Positions 25,355-33,789 of a stretch of DNA of 64,000 nucleotides are shown piece after piece. The notes beneath the pieces were generated by a model, which was given only the letters and a program-made list of their open reading frames with translations, searched no databases and had not been told where the DNA came from. The DNA is from JANQMX01 sp965247175. Its GTDB lineage: Bacteria > Pseudomonadota > Alphaproteobacteria > Kiloniellales > DSM-21159. The DNA is taken from assembly GCA_965247175.1 (NCBI GenBank), contig OZ252006.1, positions 4,774,001-4,838,000 of the forward strand, written 5' to 3'. The position numbers and the translations under genes are program-made. Numbering within the stretch: the stretch's first letter is position 1; every line of letters starts with the position of its first letter.

Positions 25355-27067
25355 ATGACCGCTTCGCTTCTCGCCCGCCTGCGCTTCGTTCGCCACTTGA
25401 GCCCGCAGCAGGTCTTGCGGCGCCTTGCACTGCAAGGCAAGCGCCGGGTCTTGTCAGGCTTGGCCCAGCGGCTACCGTCCATGCGGCAGCCGGGCAGCGG
25501 GCCGGCGCCGCACGCCAAGGCCGAGCTTCCACTGCCTCTCTTCCCGCCACGTGGCGGCGCGACAAAGACGGCAGATGGCAGTTGGGAGATGCGCTTCCTC
25601 AAGCGCAGCCATGCATTCGGGCCAGTGATCGACTGGGACTACAAGGAGACGCAGCAGGGTGCCTGCCTTTGGCAGATGAACCTGCACTACATGGAATACG
25701 TGGAGAGCTTGCCGGCTGAAGAGGCGCTGGCTGTGATGGAGGACTGGGCGGCCAAGAATCCGCCGTACGGTCCTGGCTATTGGCTCGCGACCTGGAACGC
25801 TTACAGCGTCTCAATTCGCACTGTCGTCTGGATGCAGCAGCTCGCCCGTCACAGCGGTACGATCTCTCCCGAGCATCGGCCCGCCATCCTCAGCTCCCTC
25901 GGCCAGCAAATCCGCTTTCTGCACGCCAATCTGGAGCGGGACATCGGCGGAAATCACTTGGTGAAGAACATCAAAGCCTTGCTCTGGGCAGGCGCCTTCT
26001 TCGATGACGCCGAGTTTGCCGGCTTTGCTGCTACGGGTCGCAGGCTGCTGCAGCAAGAGATCGCGACCCAGGTGTTGGCTGACGGGATGCACTACGAGCG
26101 TTCGCCCTCTTACCACGCACAGGTCTTCGCTGACTTCCTGGAATGCTATCAGGTGCTGGAGGCTGGCGTCTTGAAAGACCGTTTGGGCGAGGCCTTGGAC
26201 CGGATGGCCGTAGCCTTGCGCGCCACGACGCAGCCTGACGGCCTTCCTGCGCTGTTCAACGATGCAGGTCAAACCATGGCCTACGCACCGGCGGAGTGCT
26301 TGGCTGTCCATGCCCATCTGCGTCAGCCACTACCTGAGTCAAGCGAGGCAATCGCCCTGCCTGCTGCCGGCTACTACGGTTGGCGCAGCGGCAGCCACTA
26401 TCTCTTGATCGATTGCGGTGCGCTTGGGCCGGATGGGCTGATGGCGCATGCTCATGCCGACATTTTGAGCTTCGTATGGAGCCCTTGCGGCGAGCGCATA
26501 GTTCTCGATGCCGGGGTTTATGAGTACCGCGCTGGAAACCGTCGGACCTACGCACGGGCCACCAAGGCGCATAACACCTTAACATTGGACGACCTGGACC
26601 AGTGCGAGTTCGTCGGTCCCTTCCGTGTCGGTCGCCGTTCTCACGGACGGTGCCTGAACTACGAGCCGCGGGAAGACGGCTTGATCTTGGAGGGCGAGCA
26701 CGCGGGCTACACGCATCTGCCAGGCGGCCCGATCCATCGACGCCGCTTCGAAGTCACATCGGCGGGGCTTTTCATCGAGGATGAGGTAATCGGCGGAACA
26801 GGTCAGGCCGCTGTGGCGCGCCTCTTGTTGCACGAGGACTGCCAGGTGAGAGAGGAGGGGACGACGCTGCTTATCGAACGCGGCGCCTGTCGCCTCACGC
26901 TGGAAAGCTCCGGTTGGATGGCAGTGGAGGAGGCCTGGCGCTACCCCGACATGGGTGAGGAGGTGCGCTGCACACGCATCTGCATTGCCTACGGTCCGGC
27001 ACCTTGCCGCGGCCACATCCGGCTCAGCTTGGAGACAGCGGCGAAACCGGAGGAGGGGGAGGCGTGA
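25355..27067 (+). CDS. Heparinase II/III-like polysaccharide lyase family protein
   Basis: Predicted 570 aa, no signal peptide. The N-terminal two-thirds is the helical (alpha/alpha) toroid with WQMNLHYMEYVESLP and GNHLVKNIKALLWAG motifs. The C-terminal heparinase II/III beta-sandwich begins with YYGWRSGSHYLLIDCG and carries HAHADILSF, DAGVYEYRAGNRRTYARATKAHNT (family HxHxD and R-x-x-x-HNT signature) and QCEF. Cytoplasmic homologues in polysaccharide clusters are often encoded next to glycosyltransferases. The gene overlaps the next glycosyltransferase start by 4 bp (GTGA), so they are made together. Substrate: some uronic acid-containing glycan, not determined. Confidence 0.9.
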   Translation: MTASLLARLRFVRHLSPQQVLRRLALQGKRRVLSGLAQRLPSMRQPGSGPAPHAKAELPLPLFPPRGGATKTADGSWEMRFLKRSHAFGPVIDWDYKETQQGACLWQMNLHYMEYVESLPAEEALAVMEDWAAKNPPYGPGYWLATWNAYSVSIRTVVWMQQLARHSGTISPEHRPAILSSLGQQIRFLHANLERDIGGNHLVKNIKALLWAGAFFDDAEFAGFAATGRRLLQQEIATQVLADGMHYERSPSYHAQVFADFLECYQVLEAGVLKDRLGEALDRMAVALRATTQPDGLPALFNDAGQTMAYAPAECLAVHAHLRQPLPESSEAIALPAAGYYGWRSGSHYLLIDCGALGPDGLMAHAHADILSFVWSPCGERIVLDAGVYEYRAGNRRTYARATKAHNTLTLDDLDQCEFVGPFRVGRRSHGRCLNYEPREDGLILEGEHAGYTHLPGGPIHRRRFEVTSAGLFIEDEVIGGTGQAAVARLLLHEDCQVREEGTTLLIERGACRLTLESSGWMAVEEAWRYPDMGEEVRCTRICIAYGPAPCRGHIRLSLETAAKPEEGEA

Positions 27068-28299
27068 GGATCCTCTTCCTGTCTCACTACTTCCCGCCGG
27101 AGATCAACGCACCGGCCTCCCGCACTTACGAGCACTGCAAGGTCTGGGCAGCCGCAGGGCACAAGGTCACTGTGGTGACCTGCTTCCCCAACCATCCGGC
27201 AGGCATCATCTATCCGCCCTACCGCAACCGTCTATGGCAACGGGAGGAGCGGGACGGCATCCAGGTCATCCGGCTGCTGACCTACGCCACTGCGAACGAA
27301 GGCTTCGTCAAGCGCACGGCAAACTATGTGCTCTACCTGATCATGGTGTCGCTCTTCGTCTGGCGCCTGCCCAAAGCCGATGTGGTGGTCTCCACCTCGC
27401 CGCAGTTCTTCTGTGGCCTCGCCGGCTATCTGGTCAGCCGCGTCAAGCGGGCGCCCTGGGTGCTGGAGATCCGCGACCTCTGGCCCGAGTCCATCCTCGC
27501 CGTGGGCGCGATCAAGAACCGACGCATCATCGCGGCGCTGGAGTGGCTGGAGCGCTTCGCCTATGCGAAGGCCGCCCGCATCGTCTCGGTCACGGACTCC
27601 TTCGTGCCCCACATCGAGGCACGCGGTGGCGCCGGCAAGACCGAGGTGGTGAAGAACGGCGCGGACTTGAGCCTCTTCAAGCCGGAGCCGCGTGACGAAG
27701 CCTTTGCCAGGCAGCTCGGGGTCGAGGGCAAGTTCGTCGCGGCCTATGTCGGAACCCACGGAATGGCTCATGGCCTCGACAGTCTCTTGGAAGCCGCCCG
27801 ACTGTTGCGCAACGACGATCGCTTCGCCTTCGTCATGGCCGGCGGTGGCGCCGAGCGGGCGCGGCTCGTGGAAAAGCGAGACGCTTTCGGCCTGAGCAAT
27901 GTCATCATGCTGGAGCAGATGGCGAAAGAGGACATGCCCCGGCTCTGGTCGATCTGCGATGCCAGCCTGGTGCTGCTCCGCGACCTGCCGCTCTTCACCT
28001 CGGTCATCCCCTCGAAGATCTTCGAGTCCATGGCCATGGGCGTGCCCATTCTGCTCGGCGTCAGGGGAGAAAGCGCGGCGATCATCGAGACGGCCGGCTG
28101 CGGCAAGGCCATTCCGCCGGAAGACCCTGAGGCGATGGCCCAGGCCCTACGCGAGATGTTTGATGACCCGGCGCTTTGCGCGCGCTGGCGCGAGGCCGGC
28201 AAGGCTTATGTGCTGGATCACTTCGACAGAGAGGTCCTGGCCGGGCGCTTTCTCCAGATTATGACAGAGGCGCACAACTCACGTGACGCAGGCCGATGA
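27064..28299 (+). CDS. Glycosyltransferase family 4 (WbuB-like)
   Basis: Predicted 411 aa from GTG 27064. The frame is open from 27004 inside the heparinase-like gene, but the family N-terminus VRILFLSHYFPPEINAPASR begins at this GTG, after GGAGGGGGAGG. GT-B fold: donor-binding half with VVKNGADLSLFKPEP, AYVGTHGMAHGLDSLLEAA and the PSKIFESMAMGVPILLGVRGE motif (E binding the nucleotide-sugar ribose). Membrane-associated segment near LYLIMVSLFVWRLPKADVVV. Typical of exopolysaccharide or O-antigen sugar transfer to a lipid carrier. Paired with the heparinase-like gene. No wzx/wzy genes in the window. Confidence 0.92.
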   Translation: MRILFLSHYFPPEINAPASRTYEHCKVWAAAGHKVTVVTCFPNHPAGIIYPPYRNRLWQREERDGIQVIRLLTYATANEGFVKRTANYVLYLIMVSLFVWRLPKADVVVSTSPQFFCGLAGYLVSRVKRAPWVLEIRDLWPESILAVGAIKNRRIIAALEWLERFAYAKAARIVSVTDSFVPHIEARGGAGKTEVVKNGADLSLFKPEPRDEAFARQLGVEGKFVAAYVGTHGMAHGLDSLLEAARLLRNDDRFAFVMAGGGAERARLVEKRDAFGLSNVIMLEQMAKEDMPRLWSICDASLVLLRDLPLFTSVIPSKIFESMAMGVPILLGVRGESAAIIETAGCGKAIPPEDPEAMAQALREMFDDPALCARWREAGKAYVLDHFDREVLAGRFLQIMTEAHNSRDAGR

Positions 28300-28343
28300 T
28301 CAGTTCCGTTGACGGCCCCTCTTGGGCTTTCTAGCATCTCCAC

Positions 28344-28450
28344 TCCGCAGGGGAGTCCCGCCTAAGGGACTGAGAGGCTGATAGCGCTGAGGCGCGGCGC
28401 AGCGACCCTTTGAACCTGACCCAGTTGATACTGGCGTAGGAAGCGCGGGA
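28344..28450 (+). promoter_or_regulatory. TPP (THI-element) riboswitch
   Basis: The conserved THI-box is clear: GGGGAGTCCCG...ACTGAGAGGCTG (28351-28380), then GACCCTTTGAACCTGACCCAG (28404-28423) and TTGATACTGGCGTAGGAAGCG (28425-28445). It binds thiamine pyrophosphate and turns off thiC expression. It ends about 120 bp before the thiC start, leaving room for a terminator or sequestered ribosome-binding site. Confidence 0.95.
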
Positions 28451-28567
28451 CGAAGGGCCGTATCGCAACAGACGTGGTCCGCCATCGTTCCGAAAGGGCG
28501 CAGCCCCTCTCCCTACCATCAGTGGCATCCGGGTCCGACTTGAAGCGAACGCTCGAGGAGAGACCGC

Positions 28568-30400
28568 ATGACCAGTTCCGCACCGGCCATCACCACCGGC
28601 AGCCTGCCGGCATCCCGCAAGATCTATGTGGAAGGCCAACGCCATCCGGACATCCGCGTACCCATGCGCGAGATCTCCCTGCACCCCACCGCAGAAGAGC
28701 CGCCTATCACCGTCTATGACACCTCGGGCCCTTACACGGACCCGAACACCAAGATCCATATCGCCGCCGGCCTTGCGCCGCTGCGCCGCGACTGGATCTT
28801 GGGCCGCGGCGATGTGGAGCCCTGCGATGCGCGCGCCGTTCAACCCGCCGACAACGGTTTCGTCACAGGTGACCGCCTGACGCGCGCCTTTCCCCACCGC
28901 CCCCAAGTGCTGCGCGCGAAGGACGGCCGCGCCGTGACCCAGCTCGCCTACGCCCGCGCCGGCATCGTGACGCCGGAGATGGAGTTCATCGCCATCCGTG
29001 AGAACCAGCGGCGCGAGACGGCGTCCTCTGGCCCGCGCGACGGCAACGACTGGGGGGCCAACATCCCCGAGTTCGTGACGCCAGAGTTCGTGCGCGACGA
29101 GGTCGCTGCCGGCCGGGCTATCATCCCCGCCAACATCAACCATCCGGAGTCCGAGCCGATGATTATCGGCCGGAACTTCCTGGTGAAGGTCAATGCCAAC
29201 ATGGGCACCTCAGCGGTCACCTCCTCCATGGCCGAGGAAGTCGACAAGATGGTCTGGTCCATCCGCTGGGGCGCCGACACGGTGATGGACCTATCGACAG
29301 GCCGCAACATCCACAACACCCGGGAATGGATCATCCGCAATGCCCCGGTGCCCATCGGCACGGTGCCGATCTATCAGGCGCTGGAGAAGGTGAACGGCGT
29401 GGCCGAGGACCTCACGTGGGAGGTCTATCGCGATACGCTCATTGAGCAGGCTCAGCAGGGCGTCGACTACTTCACCATCCATGCCGGCGTGCGCCTGCAT
29501 ATGATCCCCATGACCGTCGACCGGGTGACCGGCATCGTCTCGCGCGGTGGCTCGATCATCGCCAAGTGGTGCCTGCACCACCATCGGGAGAGCTTCCTCT
29601 ACGAGCATTTCGAGGAGATCTGCGACATCTGCCGTGCTTATGACGTGAGCTTCTCGTTGGGCGATGGTCTGCGCCCCGGCTCCATCGCGGACGCCAACGA
29701 CCAAGCGCAGTTCGCCGAGTTGGAGACCCTGGGCGAGCTGACCAAGATCGCCTGGGCCAAGGACTGCCAGGTGATGATCGAGGGGCCGGGCCACGTCGCC
29801 ATGCACAAGATCAAGGAAAACATGGATAAGCAGCTCGCCTGCTGCGATGAGGCGCCGTTCTACACCTTGGGCCCACTGACGACGGACATCGCCCCGGGCT
29901 ACGACCACATCACGTCCGGCATCGGGGCGGCGATGATCGGCTGGTTCGGCTGCGCCATGCTCTGCTATGTGACGCCCAAGGAGCATCTGGGGCTGCCCGA
30001 CCGGGACGACGTGAAGACCGGGGTGATCACCTACAAGATCGCGGCGCACGCAGCGGACCTGGCCAAGGGCCTGCCTGGCGCTCAGGCACGCGACGATGCC
30101 TTAAGCCGGGCGCGGTTCGAGTTCCGCTGGGAAGACCAGTTCAACCTGGCGCTCGATCCTGAAACAGCGCGCGACTTCCACGACCAGACCCTGCCGAAGG
30201 AAGCGCACAAGGTGGCGCACTTCTGCTCAATGTGCGGACCAAAGTTCTGCTCGATGCGGATTTCCCACGATATTCGCGACGAGGCCCGCAAGGAGGGCAT
30301 GGCGAGCATGGCCGAGCGCTATCGCACCGGCGGCGACCTCTACATGCCTCGCAGCGAGGTCGAGGGCACCGAAGAGCCGCGCAGCGACGCGGCCGAGTAG
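28568..30400 (+). CDS. thiC: Phosphomethylpyrimidine synthase ThiC
   Basis: Predicted 610 aa. GAGGAGAG precedes the ATG. ThiC is a radical-SAM enzyme that rearranges aminoimidazole ribotide to hydroxymethylpyrimidine phosphate for thiamine synthesis. The unusual C-terminal [4Fe-4S] motif CX2CX4C is present (C553, C556, C561; FCSMCGPKFCSM). Core motifs include ITVYDTSGPYT, NINHPESEPM, VNANMGTSA, WGADTVMDLSTG, GIVSRGGSI and EGPGHVAM. Full length. It is the only thiamine gene in view and is controlled by the TPP riboswitch upstream. A possible weak hairpin follows the stop. Confidence 0.98.
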   Translation: MTSSAPAITTGSLPASRKIYVEGQRHPDIRVPMREISLHPTAEEPPITVYDTSGPYTDPNTKIHIAAGLAPLRRDWILGRGDVEPCDARAVQPADNGFVTGDRLTRAFPHRPQVLRAKDGRAVTQLAYARAGIVTPEMEFIAIRENQRRETASSGPRDGNDWGANIPEFVTPEFVRDEVAAGRAIIPANINHPESEPMIIGRNFLVKVNANMGTSAVTSSMAEEVDKMVWSIRWGADTVMDLSTGRNIHNTREWIIRNAPVPIGTVPIYQALEKVNGVAEDLTWEVYRDTLIEQAQQGVDYFTIHAGVRLHMIPMTVDRVTGIVSRGGSIIAKWCLHHHRESFLYEHFEEICDICRAYDVSFSLGDGLRPGSIADANDQAQFAELETLGELTKIAWAKDCQVMIEGPGHVAMHKIKENMDKQLACCDEAPFYTLGPLTTDIAPGYDHITSGIGAAMIGWFGCAMLCYVTPKEHLGLPDRDDVKTGVITYKIAAHAADLAKGLPGAQARDDALSRARFEFRWEDQFNLALDPETARDFHDQTLPKEAHKVAHFCSMCGPKFCSMRISHDIRDEARKEGMASMAERYRTGGDLYMPRSEVEGTEEPRSDAAE

Positions 30401-30414
30401 CGCCAACCCCTGAC

Positions 30415-30450
30415 ACCCCGAGCTTCGCCGTTCTCGACGCGGCTCGGGGT
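30415..30450 (+). terminator. Possible terminator hairpin after thiC
   Basis: ACCCCGAGC (30415-30423) pairs with GCTCGGGGT (30442-30450), a 9-bp stem with an 18-nt loop, 15 bp after the thiC stop. There is no U-tract, so it may stabilise the 3' end or need Rho. Confidence 0.4.
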
Positions 30451-30521
30451 ATCGGCTTGGCGGAAATGACGCTGTCCGGACAATTCTTCGGGATTATGGA
30501 ATGTGCAGTGTAGGCTGCCGA

Positions 30522-30551
30522 TTGACAGTCGGAAGGCCGGTTCCATATCAT
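30522..30551 (+). promoter_or_regulatory. Sigma-70-type promoter of the pqq operon
   Basis: TTGACA (-35, 30522-30527) and TATCAT (-10, 30546-30551) with an 18-bp spacer give a strong match to the housekeeping consensus. The start of transcription would be near 30558, about 60 nt before pqqA. It is the clearest promoter in the window. Confidence 0.65.
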
Positions 30552-30619
30552 CAACTTGAAAAGCGTTCTCAAGTCACTGAGCGGGGGCGCTTATCAAGGC
30601 TCAAGGGAGGAGCGTAACA

Positions 30620-30700
30620 ATGAAAAAGTGGAAGCGGCCCGTCGTTCGTGAGATCTCCGCCGGAATGGAGATTAACCTCTACGTCTGCGCCAAGATCTAA
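30620..30700 (+). CDS. pqqA: PqqA, ribosomal precursor peptide of PQQ
   Basis: A 26-residue peptide beginning MKKWKRPVVREISAG and ending NLYVCAKI, too short for most gene callers. It contains the conserved Glu and Tyr (E17 and Y21, E-x3-Y spacing in MEINLY) that PqqE crosslinks and that become the PQQ backbone. A GGGAGGAG ribosome-binding site lies nine bases upstream. It precedes pqqB, pqqC, pqqD and pqqE in the classic order, which makes the call firm. Confidence 0.96.
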   Translation: MKKWKRPVVREISAGMEINLYVCAKI

Positions 30701-30753
30701 CATCGGTTCCGCCCGATGGCCTGTGCCACGGGCGGTGCGCACTTTAGAGCGTC

Positions 30754-31668
30754 GTGCACGTTCGCGTGCTGGGCGCCGCCGCGGGCGGCGGCTTTCCGCA
30801 ATGGAACAGCAATAGCCAAGCCTGTCGCCGAGTGCGATCGGGCGATCCGCTTGCGCGTCCGGCCACTCAAGCCTCCATCGCCGTTAGCGCCGACGGGCGC
30901 GACTGGTTGATCGTGAATGCTTCGCCCGATCTGCGGCAGCAGATCGAGGCTAATCCCTGTTTGCATCCGCAAGAGGGCCTGCGCTCGACGCCGATCGCCG
31001 CGGTTGTGCTGACCAATGCGGACGTGGACGCCATTGCCGGGCTCTTGAATCTGCGCGAGCGCACGGCCTTCGCGCTTCATGCCCATCCGCGCATCCTTTC
31101 GGTTCTGGAAGCCAATCCAATCTTCAACGTGCTGGCCGCTGGTGTGGTCAGCCGCGAGGCTTTCGAGGTCGGCCAGCCGGCCGAGATCGCTAGCCTGACG
31201 GTCGAGGCCTTTCCCGTGCCGGGCAAGGTGGCGCTCTTCCTGGAGAAGCCTGAGGAAGGTACTGGGTTCGGCACTCAGGAGGGCGACACCATAGGCTTGG
31301 AGATGACCGACCCCGAGGGTCGGCGCCTGCTCTACATTGCCAACTGCGCAGCCGTCACCCCGGAGCTCAAGGCCCGCTGCGCCGGCGCCGACGCGCTCTT
31401 CTTTGACGGCACGCTTTGGCGCGATGACGAGCTGATTGCTCGCAACGAAGGCAGCAAGACCGGCCAGCGCATGGGGCACATCTCCATGAGCGGCCCTGAG
31501 GGCGCCATGGCGGCCCTTGCGGATGTCGATGCCAAGCGCAAGATCTTTATCCATATCAACAACACCAATCCGGCCTTGCTCGGCGACAGCACCGAGCGCC
31601 GCGAGATCGAGGCGGCGGGCTGGGAGGTGGCCTACGACGGAATGGAGCTGAGCCTTGGCCGTCACTGA
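30754..31668 (+). CDS. pqqB: PQQ biosynthesis protein PqqB
   Basis: Predicted 304 aa from GTG 30754, starting VHVRVLGAAAGGGFPQWN, the family N-terminus. Metallo-beta-lactamase fold with a VVLTNADVDAIAGLLNLRE motif (the diverged HxHxDH region) and a HINNTNPALLGD segment near the C-terminus. PqqB is an iron-dependent hydroxylase acting on a PQQ precursor. Its stop overlaps the pqqC start by 14 bp. Normal length. Confidence 0.96.
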   Translation: MHVRVLGAAAGGGFPQWNSNSQACRRVRSGDPLARPATQASIAVSADGRDWLIVNASPDLRQQIEANPCLHPQEGLRSTPIAAVVLTNADVDAIAGLLNLRERTAFALHAHPRILSVLEANPIFNVLAAGVVSREAFEVGQPAEIASLTVEAFPVPGKVALFLEKPEEGTGFGTQEGDTIGLEMTDPEGRRLLYIANCAAVTPELKARCAGADALFFDGTLWRDDELIARNEGSKTGQRMGHISMSGPEGAMAALADVDAKRKIFIHINNTNPALLGDSTERREIEAAGWEVAYDGMELSLGRH

Positions 31669-32398
31669 ATTGGCTCCCAACACCGGAAGCGAGCTGGAGG
31701 CGCGCCTGCGCCAGATTGGCGCCGAGCGTTATCACGACAAGCACCCCTTCCACGCCCTGATGCGCGACGGCAAACTGACCAAGGCGCAGGTTCAGGCCTG
31801 GGCGCTGAACCGCTACTATTATCAGAGCCGCATCCCCATCAAGGACTCGGTGATGATGTCTCGGCTGATCGATGCCAACCTCCGGCGCATCTGGTCGCAG
31901 CGGGTCATCGACCACGACGGTACGCGCGAAGGCGAGGGCGGCCTGCGCAAATGGCTGCACCTTTGCCAGGGCCTCGGCCTCGACCGCGACTATGTGATCT
32001 CCGAGGCCGGCGTGCTGCCTGCCACCAAGTTCGCCGTGGACGCTTACGTCAATTTCGTGCGGGACAAGCCGCTGATCGAGGCCATCGCCTCATCGCTCAC
32101 CGAGCTCTTCTCCCCGGGCATCATCCGCGAGCGGGTGACCTCTATGCTGGCGCAGTATGATTTCGTCGATGAGGACATGCTGATCTACTTCAAGGGCCGC
32201 ATGACCCAGGCGCCGCGCGATGCCGACTTCGCGCTCGACTATGTGGTGCGTCACGCCACCACGCCGGATCTGGAGGACAGCGTCTGCCAGGCACTGGTCT
32301 TCAAGACCAACGTACTCTGGTCTCAGCTTGACGCACTCTATTTCGCCTATGTCGAGCCGCACTTGCCGCCGCCCGACGCCTTCGTGCCTGAGTATTAG
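31655..32398 (+). CDS. pqqC: Pyrroloquinoline-quinone synthase PqqC
   Basis: Predicted 247 aa from TTG 31655, preceded by GGAG. PqqC is an all-helical, heme-oxygenase-like, cofactor-free oxidase that does the last ring closure and eight-electron oxidation to PQQ. Family motifs seen: YHDKHPFHALMRDGKL, WALNRYYYQSRIPIKDS, IDHDGTREGEGGLRKWL, AVDAYVNF and ELFSPGIIRERVTSML. It overlaps pqqB by 14 bp and ends one base before pqqD. Confidence 0.97.
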   Translation: MAVTELAPNTGSELEARLRQIGAERYHDKHPFHALMRDGKLTKAQVQAWALNRYYYQSRIPIKDSVMMSRLIDANLRRIWSQRVIDHDGTREGEGGLRKWLHLCQGLGLDRDYVISEAGVLPATKFAVDAYVNFVRDKPLIEAIASSLTELFSPGIIRERVTSMLAQYDFVDEDMLIYFKGRMTQAPRDADFALDYVVRHATTPDLEDSVCQALVFKTNVLWSQLDALYFAYVEPHLPPPDAFVPEY

Positions 32399-32399
32399 G

Positions 32400-32690
32400 A
32401 TGTCCGAGCAACCGCTCCTCACCGAAGAGAGCCGTCCTAAGCTGGCCTCCTTCGTGCGCATACAGCGGGACGAGGTGCGGGAATCCTGGGTGCTGCAGGC
32501 GCCTGAGCGCATCCTGATCTTGGACGAGACAGGGAAGGCGATCCTCGACCACTGCGGCGAAGGCCGTTCGCTGGCTGAGATCACCCAGACACTGGCCATC
32601 GAGTACGACGCGCCGGCCGGGGAGATCGCCGAGGACGTCATGGCCGTGCTGACCTTGCTCGCCGAACGCGGCTTCCTCGAGTACGACTGA
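32400..32690 (+). CDS. pqqD: PqqD, PqqA-binding chaperone
   Basis: Predicted 96 aa from ATG 32400, one base after the pqqC stop. The frame is open further upstream but only inside pqqC. RiPP recognition-element fold with YDAPAGEIAEDVMAVLTLLAERGFLE at the C-terminus and WVLQAPERILILDETGKAIL in the strand region. PqqD binds the PqqA leader and presents it to PqqE. Sequence begins MSEQPLLTEESRPKLASF. Confidence 0.95.
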   Translation: MSEQPLLTEESRPKLASFVRIQRDEVRESWVLQAPERILILDETGKAILDHCGEGRSLAEITQTLAIEYDAPAGEIAEDVMAVLTLLAERGFLEYD

Positions 32691-32691
32691 C

Positions 32692-33789
32692 ATGGCGGAG
32701 CGGCCCGCAGCCTCTGACCTCCGGCCGCCAATCGCCATGCTGGCGGAGCTGACTCACCGCTGCCCCTTGCAGTGCCCCTACTGCTCCAACCCGCTGGATC
32801 TGCAGCGCCGCAGTCAGGAACTGACCACCGAGGAGTGGTGCGACGTCATCAACCAAGCGGCGGCGCTTGGTGTCATGCAGATCCATCTGTCCGGCGGCGA
32901 ACCCACGGCGCGGCCGGACCTCACAGAGATCGTGGCCGCGGCTCGGACGGCCGGACTCTACAGCAACCTTATCACCTCCGGCGTGCTGCTCGACGAGGCA
33001 AAGCTGGCCGCGCTGAAGACCGCCGGGCTCGACCACGTGCAGATCTCCTTCCAAGACACGCGGGCCGCGGGCGGCGATCTGATCGGAAACTTCAAGGGCG
33101 GGCACGAGAAGAAGCTCGCCGTCTCCAAGCTGGTGCGCGAGGCCGGCCTGCCGCTCACCGTCAACGTGGTGGTGCACCGCCAGAACCTTGATCGTATCGG
33201 GGAGATTATCGATCTCGCCCTGGCGCTGGACGCCCACCGGCTGGAGGTGGCGCACGTGCAGTACTACGGCTGGGCTTTGACCAATCGCGCGAGCCTGATG
33301 CCGAGCCGCGCCCAGGTTGATCACGCAACCGAGGTGGTGGAGGCGGCGCGCAAGGAACACCGCGGCCGCCTCGCCATCGACTACGTCGTGCCGGATTACT
33401 ACGCACGCTATCCCAAGAAGTGCATGGACGGCTGGGGTTCCCAGTACTTCGCGGTCACACCACGCGGGCGCATGCTCCCTTGCCATGCTGCCGAGACCAT
33501 CACCGGTCTCCAGTTCCCGTCTGTGCGGGAGGCCAGTTTGGCCGAGATCTGGGCGAACGCGGAGATCTTCAACCGCTTCCGCGGCACGGACTGGATGGCC
33601 GAACCCTGCCGGTCCTGCGAGCACCGCGAGCGCGATCTCGGCGGTTGCCGCTGCCAGGCCTTCGCGCTCACCGGAGACGCTGCCGCCACCGACCCGGCAT
33701 GCAGCCTCTCGCCCCACCACGCCGAGATGCTGGCCACCGCCCAAGCCGAGGCAGACAGCGGCGGCCCGGAATACGTCTACCGGCGTTAG
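32692..33789 (+). CDS. pqqE: PqqE, radical-SAM PqqA crosslinking enzyme
   Basis: Predicted 365 aa, starting one base after the pqqD stop. Radical SAM cluster C24-x3-C28-x2-C31 (HRCPLQCPYC), SAM-binding IHLSGGEPTARPD. C-terminal SPASM region with CMDGWG, LPCHAAETI, PCRSCEHRERDLGGCRC. It forms the C-C bond between the Glu and Tyr of PqqA. Last gene of the operon. No pqqF/G protease gene is seen. Stop overlaps that of the convergent NDUFA9-like gene by 4 bp. Confidence 0.97.
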   Translation: MAERPAASDLRPPIAMLAELTHRCPLQCPYCSNPLDLQRRSQELTTEEWCDVINQAAALGVMQIHLSGGEPTARPDLTEIVAAARTAGLYSNLITSGVLLDEAKLAALKTAGLDHVQISFQDTRAAGGDLIGNFKGGHEKKLAVSKLVREAGLPLTVNVVVHRQNLDRIGEIIDLALALDAHRLEVAHVQYYGWALTNRASLMPSRAQVDHATEVVEAARKEHRGRLAIDYVVPDYYARYPKKCMDGWGSQYFAVTPRGRMLPCHAAETITGLQFPSVREASLAEIWANAEIFNRFRGTDWMAEPCRSCEHRERDLGGCRCQAFALTGDAAATDPACSLSPHHAEMLATAQAEADSGGPEYVYRR

